DNA of 64,000 nucleotides from Bog-473 sp963701955 (GCA_963701955.1 OY969694.1:1922001-1986000), one strand, 5' to 3'; counted from the stretch's first letter, positions 1 through 9,750 are shown. Notes: generated by a model not told the origin, from the letters alone. Program-made: numbers and translations.

Positions 1-2
1 AG

Positions 3-1187
3 TTCCCGAGGGAGAAGACCTGCGGCGACGGCCTGACACCGCGTGCCGTACGGCAACTGGCCGACATGGGTCTCGAGGGTGCCCTGTCCGACTCGGCGCA
101 CCGCTACGACGGACTGCGCGCCTACGGGTTCGGCCAGTGCCTCGAAATGGCCTGGCCCGAGCATCCGAATTTCCCCGGTTACGGGTACGTCATCACCCGT
201 CACGACCTCGACGGACTGGTGGCGCAGCACGCGGCCGACGCGGGAGCGACCATGCTGCAGGGGACCGAGGTCGTCTCCCCCGTGCTCGACGAGACGGCCG
301 AGCGGACCGGCCCGCTGCCCACGCTGGTGGGCGTCGAGGTGAAGGGCAAGGGTGCGAGGGCCACCCGCACGCTCAAGGCGCGTTACGTGGTGGTGGCCGA
401 CGGGTCGAACTCGCGTGTGGGACGGATGCTGGGGACGGCCCGATACCGCCAGCTCCCGATGGGCATGGCCCTGCGCGGCTATTACCGCTCGGACCGCCAC
501 GACGACCCGTTCATTGAGTCACACCTCGACATCAGGGACGCGGAGGGCAACGTGGTCCCGGGTTACGGCTGGATCTTTCCGGTCGGCGACGGGCGGGTGA
601 ACGTCGGGGTCGGGCTCCTCTCGACCGAGCAGCGCTGGAAGGGCATCAACACCTCGCACCTCATGGACACCTTCGTGCAGTACGCGCCGGTCTCCTGGGG
701 CCTTGGGCCTGACACCTGCCTGGGTCCGCCGACGGGCGGCAAGCTGCCCATGGGCCTCTCCGTCGGCCCCCGGGCCGGCGGCAACGTGCTGGTGGCCGGC
801 GACGCAGGCGGGTCCATCAACCCCTTCAACGGGGAGGGGATCGCCTACGCGTACGAAACGGGGCGACTCGCCGCCGCCGCTGCCGGTCGGGCGCTCGCCG
901 GGGAGGGCACAGCGGCGCTGGCCGGATACGACCGCGAGCTCGCCGCGGCGTACGGGGCCTACTTCAAGGTGGCCCGCGCCTTCGTCCACCTGATCTCGCA
1001 CCCGGAGGCCATGCGGCTGTGCGTCTCCCTCGGCATGCGGTCCGAATTGCTGATGTCCCAGCTCCTGCGCATCATGTCCAACCTCATGCGGCCTGACGCC
1101 GTCGGCCCCGCCGAACTGGGATTCCGTGCCATGGAGTTGGTCTCCCGCCTCCTCCCCGACCTCGAGGTCGACGCCCCGGCTGCCTGA
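3..1187 (+). CDS. Geranylgeranyl reductase family FAD oxidoreductase, 5' end cut by window
   Basis: This FAD-dependent reductase family (UbiH-like, p-hydroxybenzoate hydroxylase fold) saturates prenyl chains of quinones or lipids. The frame is open from base 3, so the N-terminal dinucleotide-binding glycines lie outside the window. The first visible residues contain EKTCGDGLTPRAV, a hallmark of the family. Further on come VVADGSNSRVGR and GDAGGSINPFNGEGI, the second FAD-binding motif, followed by the usual helical C-terminal tail. In Actinobacteria the substrate is often menaquinone, but that is inferred. The last 104 bases overlap the 3' end of the convergent MFS gene. Confidence 0.9.
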   Translation, partial: FPREKTCGDGLTPRAVRQLADMGLEGALSDSAHRYDGLRAYGFGQCLEMAWPEHPNFPGYGYVITRHDLDGLVAQHAADAGATMLQGTEVVSPVLDETAERTGPLPTLVGVEVKGKGARATRTLKARYVVVADGSNSRVGRMLGTARYRQLPMGMALRGYYRSDRHDDPFIESHLDIRDAEGNVVPGYGWIFPVGDGRVNVGVGLLSTEQRWKGINTSHLMDTFVQYAPVSWGLGPDTCLGPPTGGKLPMGLSVGPRAGGNVLVAGDAGGSINPFNGEGIAYAYETGRLAAAAAGRALAGEGTAALAGYDRELAAAYGAYFKVARAFVHLISHPEAMRLCVSLGMRSELLMSQLLRIMSNLMRPDAVGPAELGFRAMELVSRLLPDLEVDAPAA

Positions 1188-2730
1188 GAGGCGGCTCAGT
1201 CGCTCCGCCAGGCTTGGCGCGCGACGGCAGGAGGAGGGCGACCACCACGGCGGCGATCCCGACGACGACGGCCGCGATGGCGAAGCCGAGGTCCATGCCG
1301 GTCACGAAGCCGTGCCGAGCCGCCGACTCGAGCGGCTGACCCACCTGGCCGGGGAGGTGCGTCGCGACTGCCAGTGCGCCGCCGAGCGACCCTTCGATCA
1401 ACGACGAGACGTGAGGCGGCACCGGCTTGTGAGCGAGTACGGGGGCCACCGCGTCGCGGAACCGCAGATTGAGGGCTGTCCCGAGGATCGCCACGCCGAG
1501 GGCACCGCCGACCTGCATGGAGGTGTCACTGGTCGCCGACCCGACGCCGGCCTCCATCGGCGGCACCGCGCCCATGATCGACTCGGTCAGTGGGGCCAAC
1601 GAGAGCCCGACACCCAAACCGAGCACGGCGATGAAGGGAAAGGCGTCGCGGTAGGTGTCGTGCACGGACGTGCCCGCCAGCAGCCCCGCCCCCGTCGCGA
1701 TCAGGAGCATCCCCACCGCAACAACAGGCTTCGTCCCGATCTTGCGCACGACCAGGACCGAGGTGGGCGCGGCGACCAACAGGACGATCGCCAGCGGAGC
1801 GATGGCCAGCCCCGTCTTCAGCGGAGTGAAGCCGAGAAAGAACTGCAGGTACTGGGTCAGGAGGAAGAACATGCCCAGGAGCGCGAACAGGACGAGGGCG
1901 AGCGATGCGATGGCCACGCTGTAGCGCCGGTTGCCGAAGAAGCGCAGTGGGAGCATCGGGTGTGCGCTGTGCCGTTCCCACAGGACGAAGGAGACGAGCA
2001 GGAGCGCCGCACCGGCGAATGCGCCCAGGATCACGGGCGAGGTCCATGTCCGGTTCGGTGCTTCGATGATCCCCCACAGGAGCAGGCTGAACCCCGAGAT
2101 CGTCAGGAGCGAGCCCGTCACGTCGGATCGCTGGGCCGACGGGTTCTTCGAGTTCGGGACCAAGAAGATCGTCGCGACCAGTCCTATGGCAGCGATCGGG
2201 ACGTTGATCAGGAACACCGATCCCCACCAGTAGCGGTCGAGGAGGAACCCGCCCAGTACGGGACCGATGGCAACACCCAACCCTGCGGTCCCGGACCAGA
2301 TGCCGATGGCCGTGGCCCGCTCGCGGTCGTCGGGGAACGTGTTGGTGAGGATGGACAGCGTGCAGGGCATGAGCGCAGCCGCGCCCGCGCCCATGACGGC
2401 TCGCGCCGCCGTCAAGCGGTCCGGGCTCCCCGAGAAGGCGGCGAACGCCGACCCCGCGGCGAAGACGACCAGTCCGATCATGAAGACCCATTTGCGCCCG
2501 AAGCGATCGCCGGTCGCTCCCAGCGTGAGGAGGAGGCCGGCGAAGACGATCGCGTAGGCGTCGACGATCCACTGGAGCTGACTCGACGACGCATGGAGGT
2601 CGCGGACGATGGACGGCAGTGCGACGTTGAGGATCGTCGTGTCGAGACTGATGATGAGGAGCGTCACGCACAGCACCGAGAGCGTCGCCCATCGCCACCG
2701 TCTTGGTGATGGGACTGCGGTACCGCTCAC
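1084..2730 (-). CDS. MFS drug exporter, DHA2 (EmrB/QacA, 14-TM) family
   Basis: Proton-driven multidrug exporter in the inner membrane. Near residue 70 the protein has motif A (GDRFGRKWVF). Around residues 145-165 it has motif C (GTAGLGVAIGPVLGG), which marks antiporters. Its 548 residues and many hydrophobic segments fit the 14-TM DHA2 subfamily. The start is a GTG nine bases after the hemL stop, so it is probably the last gene of the hem operon. The C-terminal 35 residues or so are Arg/Gly/Pro-rich, look unlike membrane protein, and are encoded antisense to the end of the reductase gene. The substrate is unknown; porphyrin or heme-intermediate export is only a guess from position. Confidence 0.88.
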   Translation of the reverse strand: MSGTAVPSPRRWRWATLSVLCVTLLIISLDTTILNVALPSIVRDLHASSSQLQWIVDAYAIVFAGLLLTLGATGDRFGRKWVFMIGLVVFAAGSAFAAFSGSPDRLTAARAVMGAGAAALMPCTLSILTNTFPDDRERATAIGIWSGTAGLGVAIGPVLGGFLLDRYWWGSVFLINVPIAAIGLVATIFLVPNSKNPSAQRSDVTGSLLTISGFSLLLWGIIEAPNRTWTSPVILGAFAGAALLLVSFVLWERHSAHPMLPLRFFGNRRYSVAIASLALVLFALLGMFFLLTQYLQFFLGFTPLKTGLAIAPLAIVLLVAAPTSVLVVRKIGTKPVVAVGMLLIATGAGLLAGTSVHDTYRDAFPFIAVLGLGVGLSLAPLTESIMGAVPPMEAGVGSATSDTSMQVGGALGVAILGTALNLRFRDAVAPVLAHKPVPPHVSSLIEGSLGGALAVATHLPGQVGQPLESAARHGFVTGMDLGFAIAAVVVGIAAVVVALLLPSRAKPGGATEPPLRQPGRRPRGRGGGGRPTPWHGIPVRRGRRRQAA

Positions 2731-2739
2731 CGCTTCATC

Positions 2740-4109
2740 TCAGTCCATTTCGTCCCCGCGTGCGGCCGTGTCGGCCGGTTCGCCCAGGGTGACCGCCGCG
2801 GCGACCTCGGCCGCGGCATCGGCCGCGACCTCCACCACCTGGGAAAGGATCCGCTCGTCGTGGGCCAGTCCGGGGAACAGCACCTCGTAGGGTCCCGGCG
2901 CCAGGGCCACTCCCCGTCGGAGCATGGCGTGGAAGAGACGACCGTAGGTCTCGCCACCGGCGAGGGCCCGCGCCGCCATGTAGTCAGTCGGTCTCCTGAG
3001 TGCTTCGTCCCCCGGGGGGGCGACGAACAGGCCGACGAGTGGTCCCACCACCGAGGACACGGCGCGCAGTCCCGCCTCCGACACGGCCGACTCCAGCCCC
3101 TCGGCCAACAGGGCCGAGCGCGCCGCCAGCGCGACGTAGTCGTCGGGACCCACCTCGTGCAGCACCGCCAACCCGGCCGCGGTGGCCAGAGGATTCCCCG
3201 AGAGCGTGCCGGCCTGGTACACCGGCCCTCCCGGAGCGAGCTCGCCCATCACCTCGCGCCGACCGCCGAACGCGCCCACCGGCAATCCACCACCGATCAC
3301 CTTGCCGAAGCACCACAGATCCGGCGTGACGCCCGTCCATGCCGTCGCACCACCGGGACCGAGGCGGAACCCGGTGATCACCTCGTCGAAGATCAGCAGT
3401 GCCCCCACGACGTCGCAAGCCCGACGCAGCCCCTCGAGAAAGCCCGGCACCGGTGGCACCAGGTTCATGTTGGCGGCGACCGGTTCGACGATCACACAGG
3501 CGACCTGCTGGTCGAGCTCGGGAACGACGTTGTAGGGCACGACCCGCGTGTCGGCCACCGCTCCGGCGGACACACCCGCCGAACCGGGCAGGCCCAGCAT
3601 GGCCACCCCGCTCCCGCCACCCGCCAGGAGACCGTCGGAGTGCCCGTGGTAGCAACCGTCGAACTTGACCACGCCATCGCGGCCTGTGGCGCCACGGGCG
3701 AGCCGCACGGCACTCATGGCTGCCTCGGTCCCTGACGAAACCAGCCGTATCTGCTCGCACCCCGCGACACGCGCGCACAGATCGCCTCGGCCAGCAACAC
3801 CTCGCCAGGAGTCGGCGCACCGAAGGTGGTGCCATGGGCCGCCGCCTCGGCCACTGCGGCCGTCACCGCCCGATGAGCGTGGCCGAGCAGCACTGCTCCG
3901 TAGGACTGGACGAGGTCGATGTACCGGTTGCCCTCTGCATCGATCACGAACGCTCCGTCCCCGGAGACCACGGTGTAGGGCGTCCCGCCAACCGACGAGA
4001 AGGAGCGCACGGGGGAGTCCACTCCACCTGGGATCACACGTCGGGCCCGTGCGAACCATTCCGCGTTGGACATCGTGACCGGGGCCTCGGCCACGGTGTG
4101 CTCACCCAC
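2740..4109 (-). CDS. hemL: Glutamate-1-semialdehyde 2,1-aminomutase, frameshifted
   Basis: PLP enzyme that makes 5-aminolevulinate from glutamate-1-semialdehyde, the second C5-pathway step after HemA. The N-terminal part (GTG start at 4109; RVIPGGVDSPVRSF) is in one frame. From about 3770 downward the protein continues in another frame (IRLVSSGTEAAM, GCYHGHSD, then FGKVIGGGLPVGAFGG with the PLP lysine). The break lies in the GC run at 3760-3776. Removing two bases, or adding one, restores a full-length protein of about 455 residues. The start overlaps the hemB stop by 8 bases. An otherwise perfect essential gene with one indel suggests a consensus error rather than a pseudogene. Confidence 0.9.
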
Positions 4110-5118
4110 CGAGAGCCTCGGCCACCGCTGCGGCGAAGTAGGTCACGATGAAGTCGGCCCCGGCGCGCTTGAGCACGGTGAGCTGTTCGAGCGCGACAGC
4201 GGGACCGTCGATCCATCCCGCCGCGGCCGCAGCCTTCACCATGGCGTACTCACCACTCACGTGGTAGGCAGCCAACGGAAGGTCGACGCGCCGACGAACG
4301 CTCGCAAGCAGGTCGAGTGACGTCATGGCAGGTTTGAGCATGAGCATGTCGGCGCCCTCGGCCACGTCGAGCGCGACCTCGGCCAACGCCTCTCGCCCGT
4401 TGCGAGGATCCTGCTGATACGAGCGACGGTCGCCTCCTCCTGCAATCGTGACGTCGACCGCGTCCCGGAAGGGGCCGTACAACGCCGAGGCGTACTTTGC
4501 CGCGTAGGCCAGGATGGCGACGTGCTCCCGGTTGTCGCCGTCGAGGGCGGAACGGATCGCGGCGACCTGGCCGTCCATCATCCCGCTCGGCGCCACGACG
4601 TCGGCCCCGGCCTCCGCCTGGGCCAGGGCAATTCGTTGGTACAGCTCCAGCGTGGGATCGTTCAGCACCTCGCCGGACGATCCGAGGACACCGCAGTGGC
4701 CGTGGTCGGTGTACTCGTCCAGGCACAGGTCCGCAATCAGCACGAGCTCGTCGCCGATCGCCTCGCGGAGCGCCCGGAGCGCCACCTGCACGATGCCGTC
4801 ACGATCGAAGGCTTCGCTGCCCAGCGCGTCCTTGTGCTCTGGCACCCCGAAGACGATGACGCCGGGAACGCCCAGCGTCACGAGGCGTTTGGCCTCGACG
4901 ACGACCGAGTCCACCGAATGTTGGACCTCACCGGGCATGGAGGCGATGGGAACCGGATCGTCGAGCCCGTGCCGGACGAAGAGGGGGGCGACGAGGTCAT
5001 CTGTGCTCAGGCGCGTCTCGGCCACCAGGCGACGCAAGGCCGGGGTGCGGCGAACGCGCCGGAGACGGCGGGAAGGGAATCCCCCCGAACCCGGCGCCGA
5101 CCACGAGGTCCCGGCCAT
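4102..5118 (-). CDS. hemB: Porphobilinogen synthase (5-aminolevulinate dehydratase)
   Basis: Condenses two 5-aminolevulinate molecules to porphobilinogen. The 338-residue length is typical. Family features seen are RLRRVRRTPALRRLV at the N-terminus, the metal-site segment DLCLDEYTDHGHCG, the first Schiff-base lysine region (AYAAKYASALYGPFRDA) and the second (LMLKPA). The metal site keeps two of the three zinc cysteines and has Asp at the middle one, an arrangement I recall from other actinobacterial HemB proteins. The ATG start sits 9 bases after the cobA-hemD stop, and the 3' end overlaps hemL. Confidence 0.95.
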   Translation of the reverse strand: MAGTSWSAPGSGGFPSRRLRRVRRTPALRRLVAETRLSTDDLVAPLFVRHGLDDPVPIASMPGEVQHSVDSVVVEAKRLVTLGVPGVIVFGVPEHKDALGSEAFDRDGIVQVALRALREAIGDELVLIADLCLDEYTDHGHCGVLGSSGEVLNDPTLELYQRIALAQAEAGADVVAPSGMMDGQVAAIRSALDGDNREHVAILAYAAKYASALYGPFRDAVDVTIAGGGDRRSYQQDPRNGREALAEVALDVAEGADMLMLKPAMTSLDLLASVRRRVDLPLAAYHVSGEYAMVKAAAAAGWIDGPAVALEQLTVLKRAGADFIVTYFAAAVAEALGG

Positions 5119-5127
5119 GACGAGAGC

Positions 5128-6666
5128 CTACGAGACGTCGCCGCGAGCCACGGCGAGTCGGGCCACGAGCTCGGCGACGAGGGCCTCGGCCGTCGGACTC
5201 TGCGCCTCGGAGACACCGGACATCCCCACCTCTCGGGCCGCCGACGACGTGGTCGCCCCGATGCAGACCACCACTGGTGGCGGCGGGATCACCTCGGCGT
5301 CCGGGCTGCGCAGCGCACCGAAGGCACGCACCGACGAGGCCGCGGCGAACACGATTGCGTCGGCGCCAGTGACCTGTTCTGTCACTGCGGGGTCGGCCGG
5401 GGGGGCCGGCACGGTGCGGTAGGCCTCCACCCGCTCGACCTCCCACCCCTTCGCGGCCAGGCCCTCCGTGACGACGTCGGCGGCCAGGTCCGCACAGGGA
5501 AACAACACACGACGCGAGGGTGCTGCGGGACGCGGGAACTCCTCGACGAGGGCCCGTGCGTCGTGGACGGACGGCACCAGGTCAGCCTTCACGCCGGCGC
5601 GCCGGAGCGCTGCGGAGGTGGCGGGCCCGACGGCGGCGACCCGCGCCGTGGCGAGGTCGCGTGCGTCGTGCAAGGCGCCCATGAACCGCTCCGCCGCGTT
5701 GACCGACGTCAGAACGACCCATGCGTACTGCCCCGCTGCTGCTGCGGCGGACCGCAACCCCGCACCACCGTCCGTCGGATCGACCTGGCGGGTAAGCGGG
5801 AGCACGATGGTGCGGGCCCCTTCGCGTTCGAGCGCGTCGACGAGCTCGCGGGCCCGCGCACCGCCGCGCGTGACCACCACGGTACGACCTTGCAACGGCT
5901 TCCCGGTCTCACGGTCCACTTCGGAAGGACCGAGAGCGGCGACAGGGCCCACGACGATCACGGCCGGCGGGCCCAGCTCGACCTCCGCCAATCCGGCCAG
6001 TGTGGTGCGTGCCATCCGCTGTGACGACGTCGTCCCGTTCTGAATCACCGCCACGGGCGTCTCCGGTGCGCGTCCCCCGCGCACCAGCGCGTCGGCGATG
6101 GCGGCGCGGGTGGTCATGCCCATGAGGACGACCAACGTCCCACCGGCGCTGGCCAGGGCGTCCCAGTCGGGGGCCCCGGTTCCCGGCTCACCGACGCGCC
6201 CCGTGACCACGGTGACCGACGAGGCCACTCCCCGCTGGGTGACCGGGATGCCCACGGCGCCAGGCACCCCGAAGGCCGAGGTCACCCCGGGCACGATCTC
6301 CCAGGAGATGCCCGCCCGGGTGAGGGCGTCCACCTCCTCCCCCCCACGGCCGAAGAGGAAGGGGTCGCCACCTTTGAGTCGCACGACCACGACCGAGCGC
6401 CGCCCGTGCTCGACGAGCAGGCGCGAGATCTCCCTCTGATGGTCACCATGCCCCCGGGCCGCCGTGACCGAGGCGCCGGAGGCACCACCGGTGGCGGAGT
6501 CCTTCCCGACGTCGATCACGACGGCGCCGTCCGGCACAAGGTCGAGCAGCGCAGGGCTCACCAGCCGATCGTGGAGGACGACCTGGGCTCGCGACAGAAG
6601 CTCGGCGCCGCGACGGGTGAGCAGCCCGGGATCGCCGGGCCCGGCGCCCACCAGGTACACCGTCAC
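5128..6666 (-). CDS. cobA-hemD: Fused uroporphyrinogen-III C-methyltransferase / uroporphyrinogen-III synthase
   Basis: A two-domain protein. Residues 1 to about 250 are the SAM-dependent CobA methyltransferase (VYLVGAGPGDPGLLT, VVRLKGGDPFLFGRGGEE, GIPVTQRGVASS, LVVLMGM), which makes precorrin-2. Residues of about 260-512 are HemD (VVVTRGGARARELVDAL ... VVLTSVNAAERF ... VVCIGATTSSAA), which cyclises hydroxymethylbilane. This fusion is common in Actinobacteria and sits at the branch between heme and siroheme/cobalamin. The GTG start overlaps the hemC stop by 4 bases (GTGA), implying translational coupling. Confidence 0.95.
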   Translation of the reverse strand: MTVYLVGAGPGDPGLLTRRGAELLSRAQVVLHDRLVSPALLDLVPDGAVVIDVGKDSATGGASGASVTAARGHGDHQREISRLLVEHGRRSVVVVRLKGGDPFLFGRGGEEVDALTRAGISWEIVPGVTSAFGVPGAVGIPVTQRGVASSVTVVTGRVGEPGTGAPDWDALASAGGTLVVLMGMTTRAAIADALVRGGRAPETPVAVIQNGTTSSQRMARTTLAGLAEVELGPPAVIVVGPVAALGPSEVDRETGKPLQGRTVVVTRGGARARELVDALEREGARTIVLPLTRQVDPTDGGAGLRSAAAAAGQYAWVVLTSVNAAERFMGALHDARDLATARVAAVGPATSAALRRAGVKADLVPSVHDARALVEEFPRPAAPSRRVLFPCADLAADVVTEGLAAKGWEVERVEAYRTVPAPPADPAVTEQVTGADAIVFAAASSVRAFGALRSPDAEVIPPPPVVVCIGATTSSAAREVGMSGVSEAQSPTAEALVAELVARLAVARGDVS

Positions 6667-7613
6667 CGTTGCGTGCCTCCCCCCGCCAGGGTGGCGTCGA
6701 AACCCTCGACGGCCCGCCCGCCGCTATTGAGCAGCGCCTGTGCCACCTCCCGGCCGAGCGTTTCGGGGTCCTGGCCCAGGCCGGTCCTGCGGATCAGCGT
6801 CCGACCGTCGGCACTGGCGAGCAGTCCGGACACCCGAAGCACGCCGACGACGGCGGCCCCGTCACCGTTCACCGTCTCGGCCAGGGCCCCGACGGGAAGG
6901 CTGCAGCTGCCGCCCAGCTCCGCCAGAACGGCGCGCTCGGCGCACAGCGCGCGGTGACTCGGCTCGTGGTCGATGGCGCCGAGCAGTTCCCGGGTGCCGT
7001 CGTCCGCGACGCGGCACTGGACGGCGATGGCGCCCTGCCCCGCCTGGGGCAGGACGTCGAGGGGATGGAGCACGTCGCTCAGTCGGTCCGTCCAACCCAG
7101 CCGCTCCATGGCCGCCACGGCCACCACCACGGCTGACACCACTCCGTCGTCGGCCGCCGCCACTCGGCGGGCCATGTTGCCGCGCAGTCCGGTGAACACC
7201 AGGTCCGGCCTGAGGTAGGCCAACTGGGCCCGGCGCCGCACCGACCCGGTGGCGACCAGGCCTCCTGCCGGGAGGGAGCGCAGCGTGCTCCCCACGAGCC
7301 CGTCACGGGCGTCGGCGCGCGGTGGCACGGCACCGAGGACCAGATCATCGGGCATGGTCGAGGGCATGTCCTTGGCCGAGTGGACCGCCGCGTCTGCCCT
7401 TCCGTCGGCGACCGCGGCCTCGACCTCCGCCACGAACACCCCCTGACCCCCGATCGCGTCCAGGGGAGTGGTCGCATCGCGGTCCCCCTGCGTTCGCACG
7501 ACCACCGCTTCGACGTCGAGACCGGGATGGGAGCGGCGGAGCAGGTCCGCCACGATGTCGGTCTGGCGTCTGGCCAGGGGCGAGCCACGCGTGGCCAGCC
7601 GGAGCGTTGCCAC
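6663..7613 (-). CDS. hemC: Hydroxymethylbilane synthase (porphobilinogen deaminase)
   Basis: Polymerises four porphobilinogens to hydroxymethylbilane on a covalent dipyrromethane cofactor. The 316-residue protein starts with the family signature LRLATRGSPLARRQTD. It contains HSAKDMPS and the cofactor-binding cysteine at about residue 237 in LGGSCSLPVGALAE. It starts with GTG ten bases after the hemA stop and overlaps cobA-hemD, in the usual hemACDBL order. Confidence 0.95.
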   Translation of the reverse strand: MATLRLATRGSPLARRQTDIVADLLRRSHPGLDVEAVVVRTQGDRDATTPLDAIGGQGVFVAEVEAAVADGRADAAVHSAKDMPSTMPDDLVLGAVPPRADARDGLVGSTLRSLPAGGLVATGSVRRRAQLAYLRPDLVFTGLRGNMARRVAAADDGVVSAVVVAVAAMERLGWTDRLSDVLHPLDVLPQAGQGAIAVQCRVADDGTRELLGAIDHEPSHRALCAERAVLAELGGSCSLPVGALAETVNGDGAAVVGVLRVSGLLASADGRTLIRRTGLGQDPETLGREVAQALLNSGGRAVEGFDATLAGGGTQR

Positions 7614-7623
7614 GACCGAGCCC

Positions 7624-8898
7624 CTAGAGGTCGAAGAGGATGCGGAGCGCCTCGACCAGGCGCTCTCCGCGCGGCGTGCCTGCGGTCTCCTTCAAGAGCA
7701 TTGTGGGCTCGTGCAGCATCTTGGCCAGCACCGCCTTCGTGGCGGCGTCCACCTGATCCCATTCCTGCTGGGTGAGGTCGGCCAGCTGGGCTCGGTGCCG
7801 CTCGAGCTCGGACATGCGAAGGGACTCCAGCTGCGCTCGCAGCGACGCGATGATCGGTGCCGCACCTCGCTGGCGGCTGGCGGTGCGGAAACGCTCCACC
7901 TCGGCGTCCACGATGGCGCGGGCTGCCACCGACTCCTCCTGCCGATCGCCGAGCGCCCGTGCCACCGACGCGCTCAACACGTCCATGTCGAGAAGCGTGA
8001 TGCCCGGTCGGCGGCCCACTGCAGGATCGACGTTGCGCGGGACACCGAGATCGATCACCCTGAGCGGTCCCGCCACGTCCACCACGTCCGCCTCCTGCAG
8101 GACATGGGACTCGGCAGCCACCGCGGAGAGGACCACGTCGGCCGCCGCGAGCTCAGCGGCCACCTTGCTGAGAGGCGCGGCCCTGGTGTCGAACGGAGCG
8201 CCTCCCATGTCGCGAGCCAGGTCCCGCGCCCGCGCCGCGGAACGGTTGATCACGACCACGCGACCAGGCGCATCGTCCGGGGCGATGTCGGCGAGCGCCC
8301 GACACACCCCCGCTCCCATCTGACCGGCGCCGACGACCACCACCCGGGCTCCGCGCAGACCTGATCGGTCGGCACCTCGGGCAACCTCCACGGCGGCATG
8401 GGCGAAGGAGGTGGTCCCCGCACTGATGCCCGTCTCGGTGCGGACCCGCTTGCCCGTCTGGAGCGCATGGCGGAAGAGTGCCGACAGGACGGGGCCGCAG
8501 GCTCCCTCCTCCTGTGCGCGTTGGAGAGCTCGACGGACCTGCCCGACGACCTCGGTCTCACCGGTCACCACGGACTCGAGGCCCGCGGTGACCGAGAAGA
8601 GATGCGCGGTGACATCGTCGTCGAAACGGATGAGGGCGTGCGCCGACAGCTGCTCGGCGGAGATGCCCGAATGATCGGAGAGGACTCCGTAGATCTCCTC
8701 CACCGCGTCGTGGAAGCGGTCCACGACCGCATAGACCTCGGTGCGCAGGCAGGTGGAGAGGACGACCGCTTCTTGGATGTTGCGCCGGTTGCTGAGCACG
8801 CGGAGGACCTTGTGGACGTCGGCATCGGCGATCGCGGTGGCCTCGAGCAACGGCAACGGGGCCTGCGTGTGCTGGAGCCCTATGACGACGACGGACAC
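7624..8898 (-). CDS. hemA: Glutamyl-tRNA reductase
   Basis: First committed step of C5 tetrapyrrole synthesis: NADPH-dependent reduction of glutamyl-tRNA(Glu) to glutamate-1-semialdehyde. The 424 residues include the N-terminal catalytic cysteine in LSTCLRTEVYAV (the common form is STCNRTE; here Leu replaces Asn), the NADPH Rossmann motif VVVVGAGQMGAGV, and the C-terminal dimerisation helices. A strong Shine-Dalgarno (GGAGGG) precedes the GTG start. It lies 21 bases downstream of rex, so redox control through Rex is plausible. Confidence 0.95.
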   Translation of the reverse strand: MSVVVIGLQHTQAPLPLLEATAIADADVHKVLRVLSNRRNIQEAVVLSTCLRTEVYAVVDRFHDAVEEIYGVLSDHSGISAEQLSAHALIRFDDDVTAHLFSVTAGLESVVTGETEVVGQVRRALQRAQEEGACGPVLSALFRHALQTGKRVRTETGISAGTTSFAHAAVEVARGADRSGLRGARVVVVGAGQMGAGVCRALADIAPDDAPGRVVVINRSAARARDLARDMGGAPFDTRAAPLSKVAAELAAADVVLSAVAAESHVLQEADVVDVAGPLRVIDLGVPRNVDPAVGRRPGITLLDMDVLSASVARALGDRQEESVAARAIVDAEVERFRTASRQRGAAPIIASLRAQLESLRMSELERHRAQLADLTQQEWDQVDAATKAVLAKMLHEPTMLLKETAGTPRGERLVEALRILFDL

Positions 8899-8919
8899 TC
8901 GGTTCCCTCCTGGGTCGGC

Positions 8920-9702
8920 TCACAATTGTGCCGACTGCACCCCCAGAGTGCCAGATGCCACGGGTGGCCCGTTCACCGGGGCCGAGTCGGTGTCGGGGCG
9001 CTCGTCCTCGGGCCCCTCGTCCTGACGGGCCCGGTAGAAGCCCAGGACCTGGAGTTCGATCGACAGGTCGACGTAGCGCAGGTGTACCGACGGGGGCACG
9101 GTGAGGACCCGTGGAGCGAAGTTGAGCAACGACGTCACGCCGGCCCTGACGAGCAGGTCGGCCACGCCCTGTGCGGCCCATCCTGGCGTGGCGATCACCC
9201 CGATGTCCGGCCGTTCGGCCGCCTTGAGCGTGGCGATCTCGTCCATGTGGCGCACCGTGATGCCGCGGATCTCTTCTCCCACCACCGCGGGATCGACGTC
9301 GAAGAGCGCCGTGACGTGACAGCCGCGAGAGGCGAACCCGGCGGAGTTCGTCAAGGCACGGCCGAGGTTCCCGACGCCGACGATGGCCACGGACCAGTCC
9401 TCGTCCACGCCGAGGGTACGGTCGATCTGAGCGATGAGGTACTCGGGGTCGTAACCCGATCCCCGCGTGCCGAACGATCCCAAGAGCGAGAGGTCCTTGC
9501 GCACCTTGGCCGCGTTCACCCGGGCCAACTCGGCCAACCGTTCCGACGAAACCGTTCGGGTGCCGGTCCGCACCAGCTCGGCGAGGATGCGTTGATAGAT
9601 CGGTAGGCGCAGCACGGTCGCCTCGGGGATCCTCTTGGAGACGAGAGGGCCCGGCGTCGGGGAGGGGGCGCTTCGTTGCTCCGGGCGTTGCTCGTCCCTC
9701 AC
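8920..9702 (-). CDS. rex: Redox-sensing transcriptional repressor Rex
   Basis: NAD+/NADH-ratio sensor that represses respiratory and related genes. The N-terminal winged helix (about residues 30-90: LPIYQRILAELV ... VNAAKVRKDLSLLGSFGTRG) is followed by a Rossmann domain (VAIVGVGNLGRAL) and the C-terminal domain-swapped helix region. The 260 residues include a basic N-terminal extension and an acidic tail before the stop. It leads directly into hemA, as in Streptomyces, where rex and hem genes form one operon. I see no clear Rex operator (TTGTGAAN4TTCACAA type) upstream of it. Confidence 0.95.
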   Translation of the reverse strand: MRDEQRPEQRSAPSPTPGPLVSKRIPEATVLRLPIYQRILAELVRTGTRTVSSERLAELARVNAAKVRKDLSLLGSFGTRGSGYDPEYLIAQIDRTLGVDEDWSVAIVGVGNLGRALTNSAGFASRGCHVTALFDVDPAVVGEEIRGITVRHMDEIATLKAAERPDIGVIATPGWAAQGVADLLVRAGVTSLLNFAPRVLTVPPSVHLRYVDLSIELQVLGFYRARQDEGPEDERPDTDSAPVNGPPVASGTLGVQSAQL

Positions 9703-9710
9703 CGAGACGG

Positions 9711-9716
9711 ATGGTA
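9711..9716 (-). promoter_or_regulatory. Probable -10 box of rex-hem promoter
   Basis: On the minus strand TACCAT lies 8 bases before the rex GTG start, so transcription would begin at or next to the start codon (leaderless mRNA). No convincing -35 hexamer is visible. It would allow the rex-hemACDBL block to be transcribed apart from the upstream proC genes. Confidence 0.4.
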
Positions 9717-9750
9717 TCGACCGGCTCCCGTCCCGGCCAGGCCGCCCGAA

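Noticed and set aside
1126..2709. 527-residue plus-strand frame
   Set aside because: Antisense shadow of the MFS gene, very rich in Arg, Asp and Gly, with no motif.
8730..8760. HemA Leu for Asn next to the catalytic Cys as a defect
   Set aside because: The catalytic cysteine and surrounding motif are kept, and variation at this residue is not known to abolish activity; taken as lineage variation.
8921..8930. CACAATTGTG palindrome at the rex stop, upstream of hemA
   Set aside because: It contains TTGTG and CACAA half-sites but in inverted order and without the 6-base spacer of a Rex operator, and lies over codons of rex. Possibly chance.
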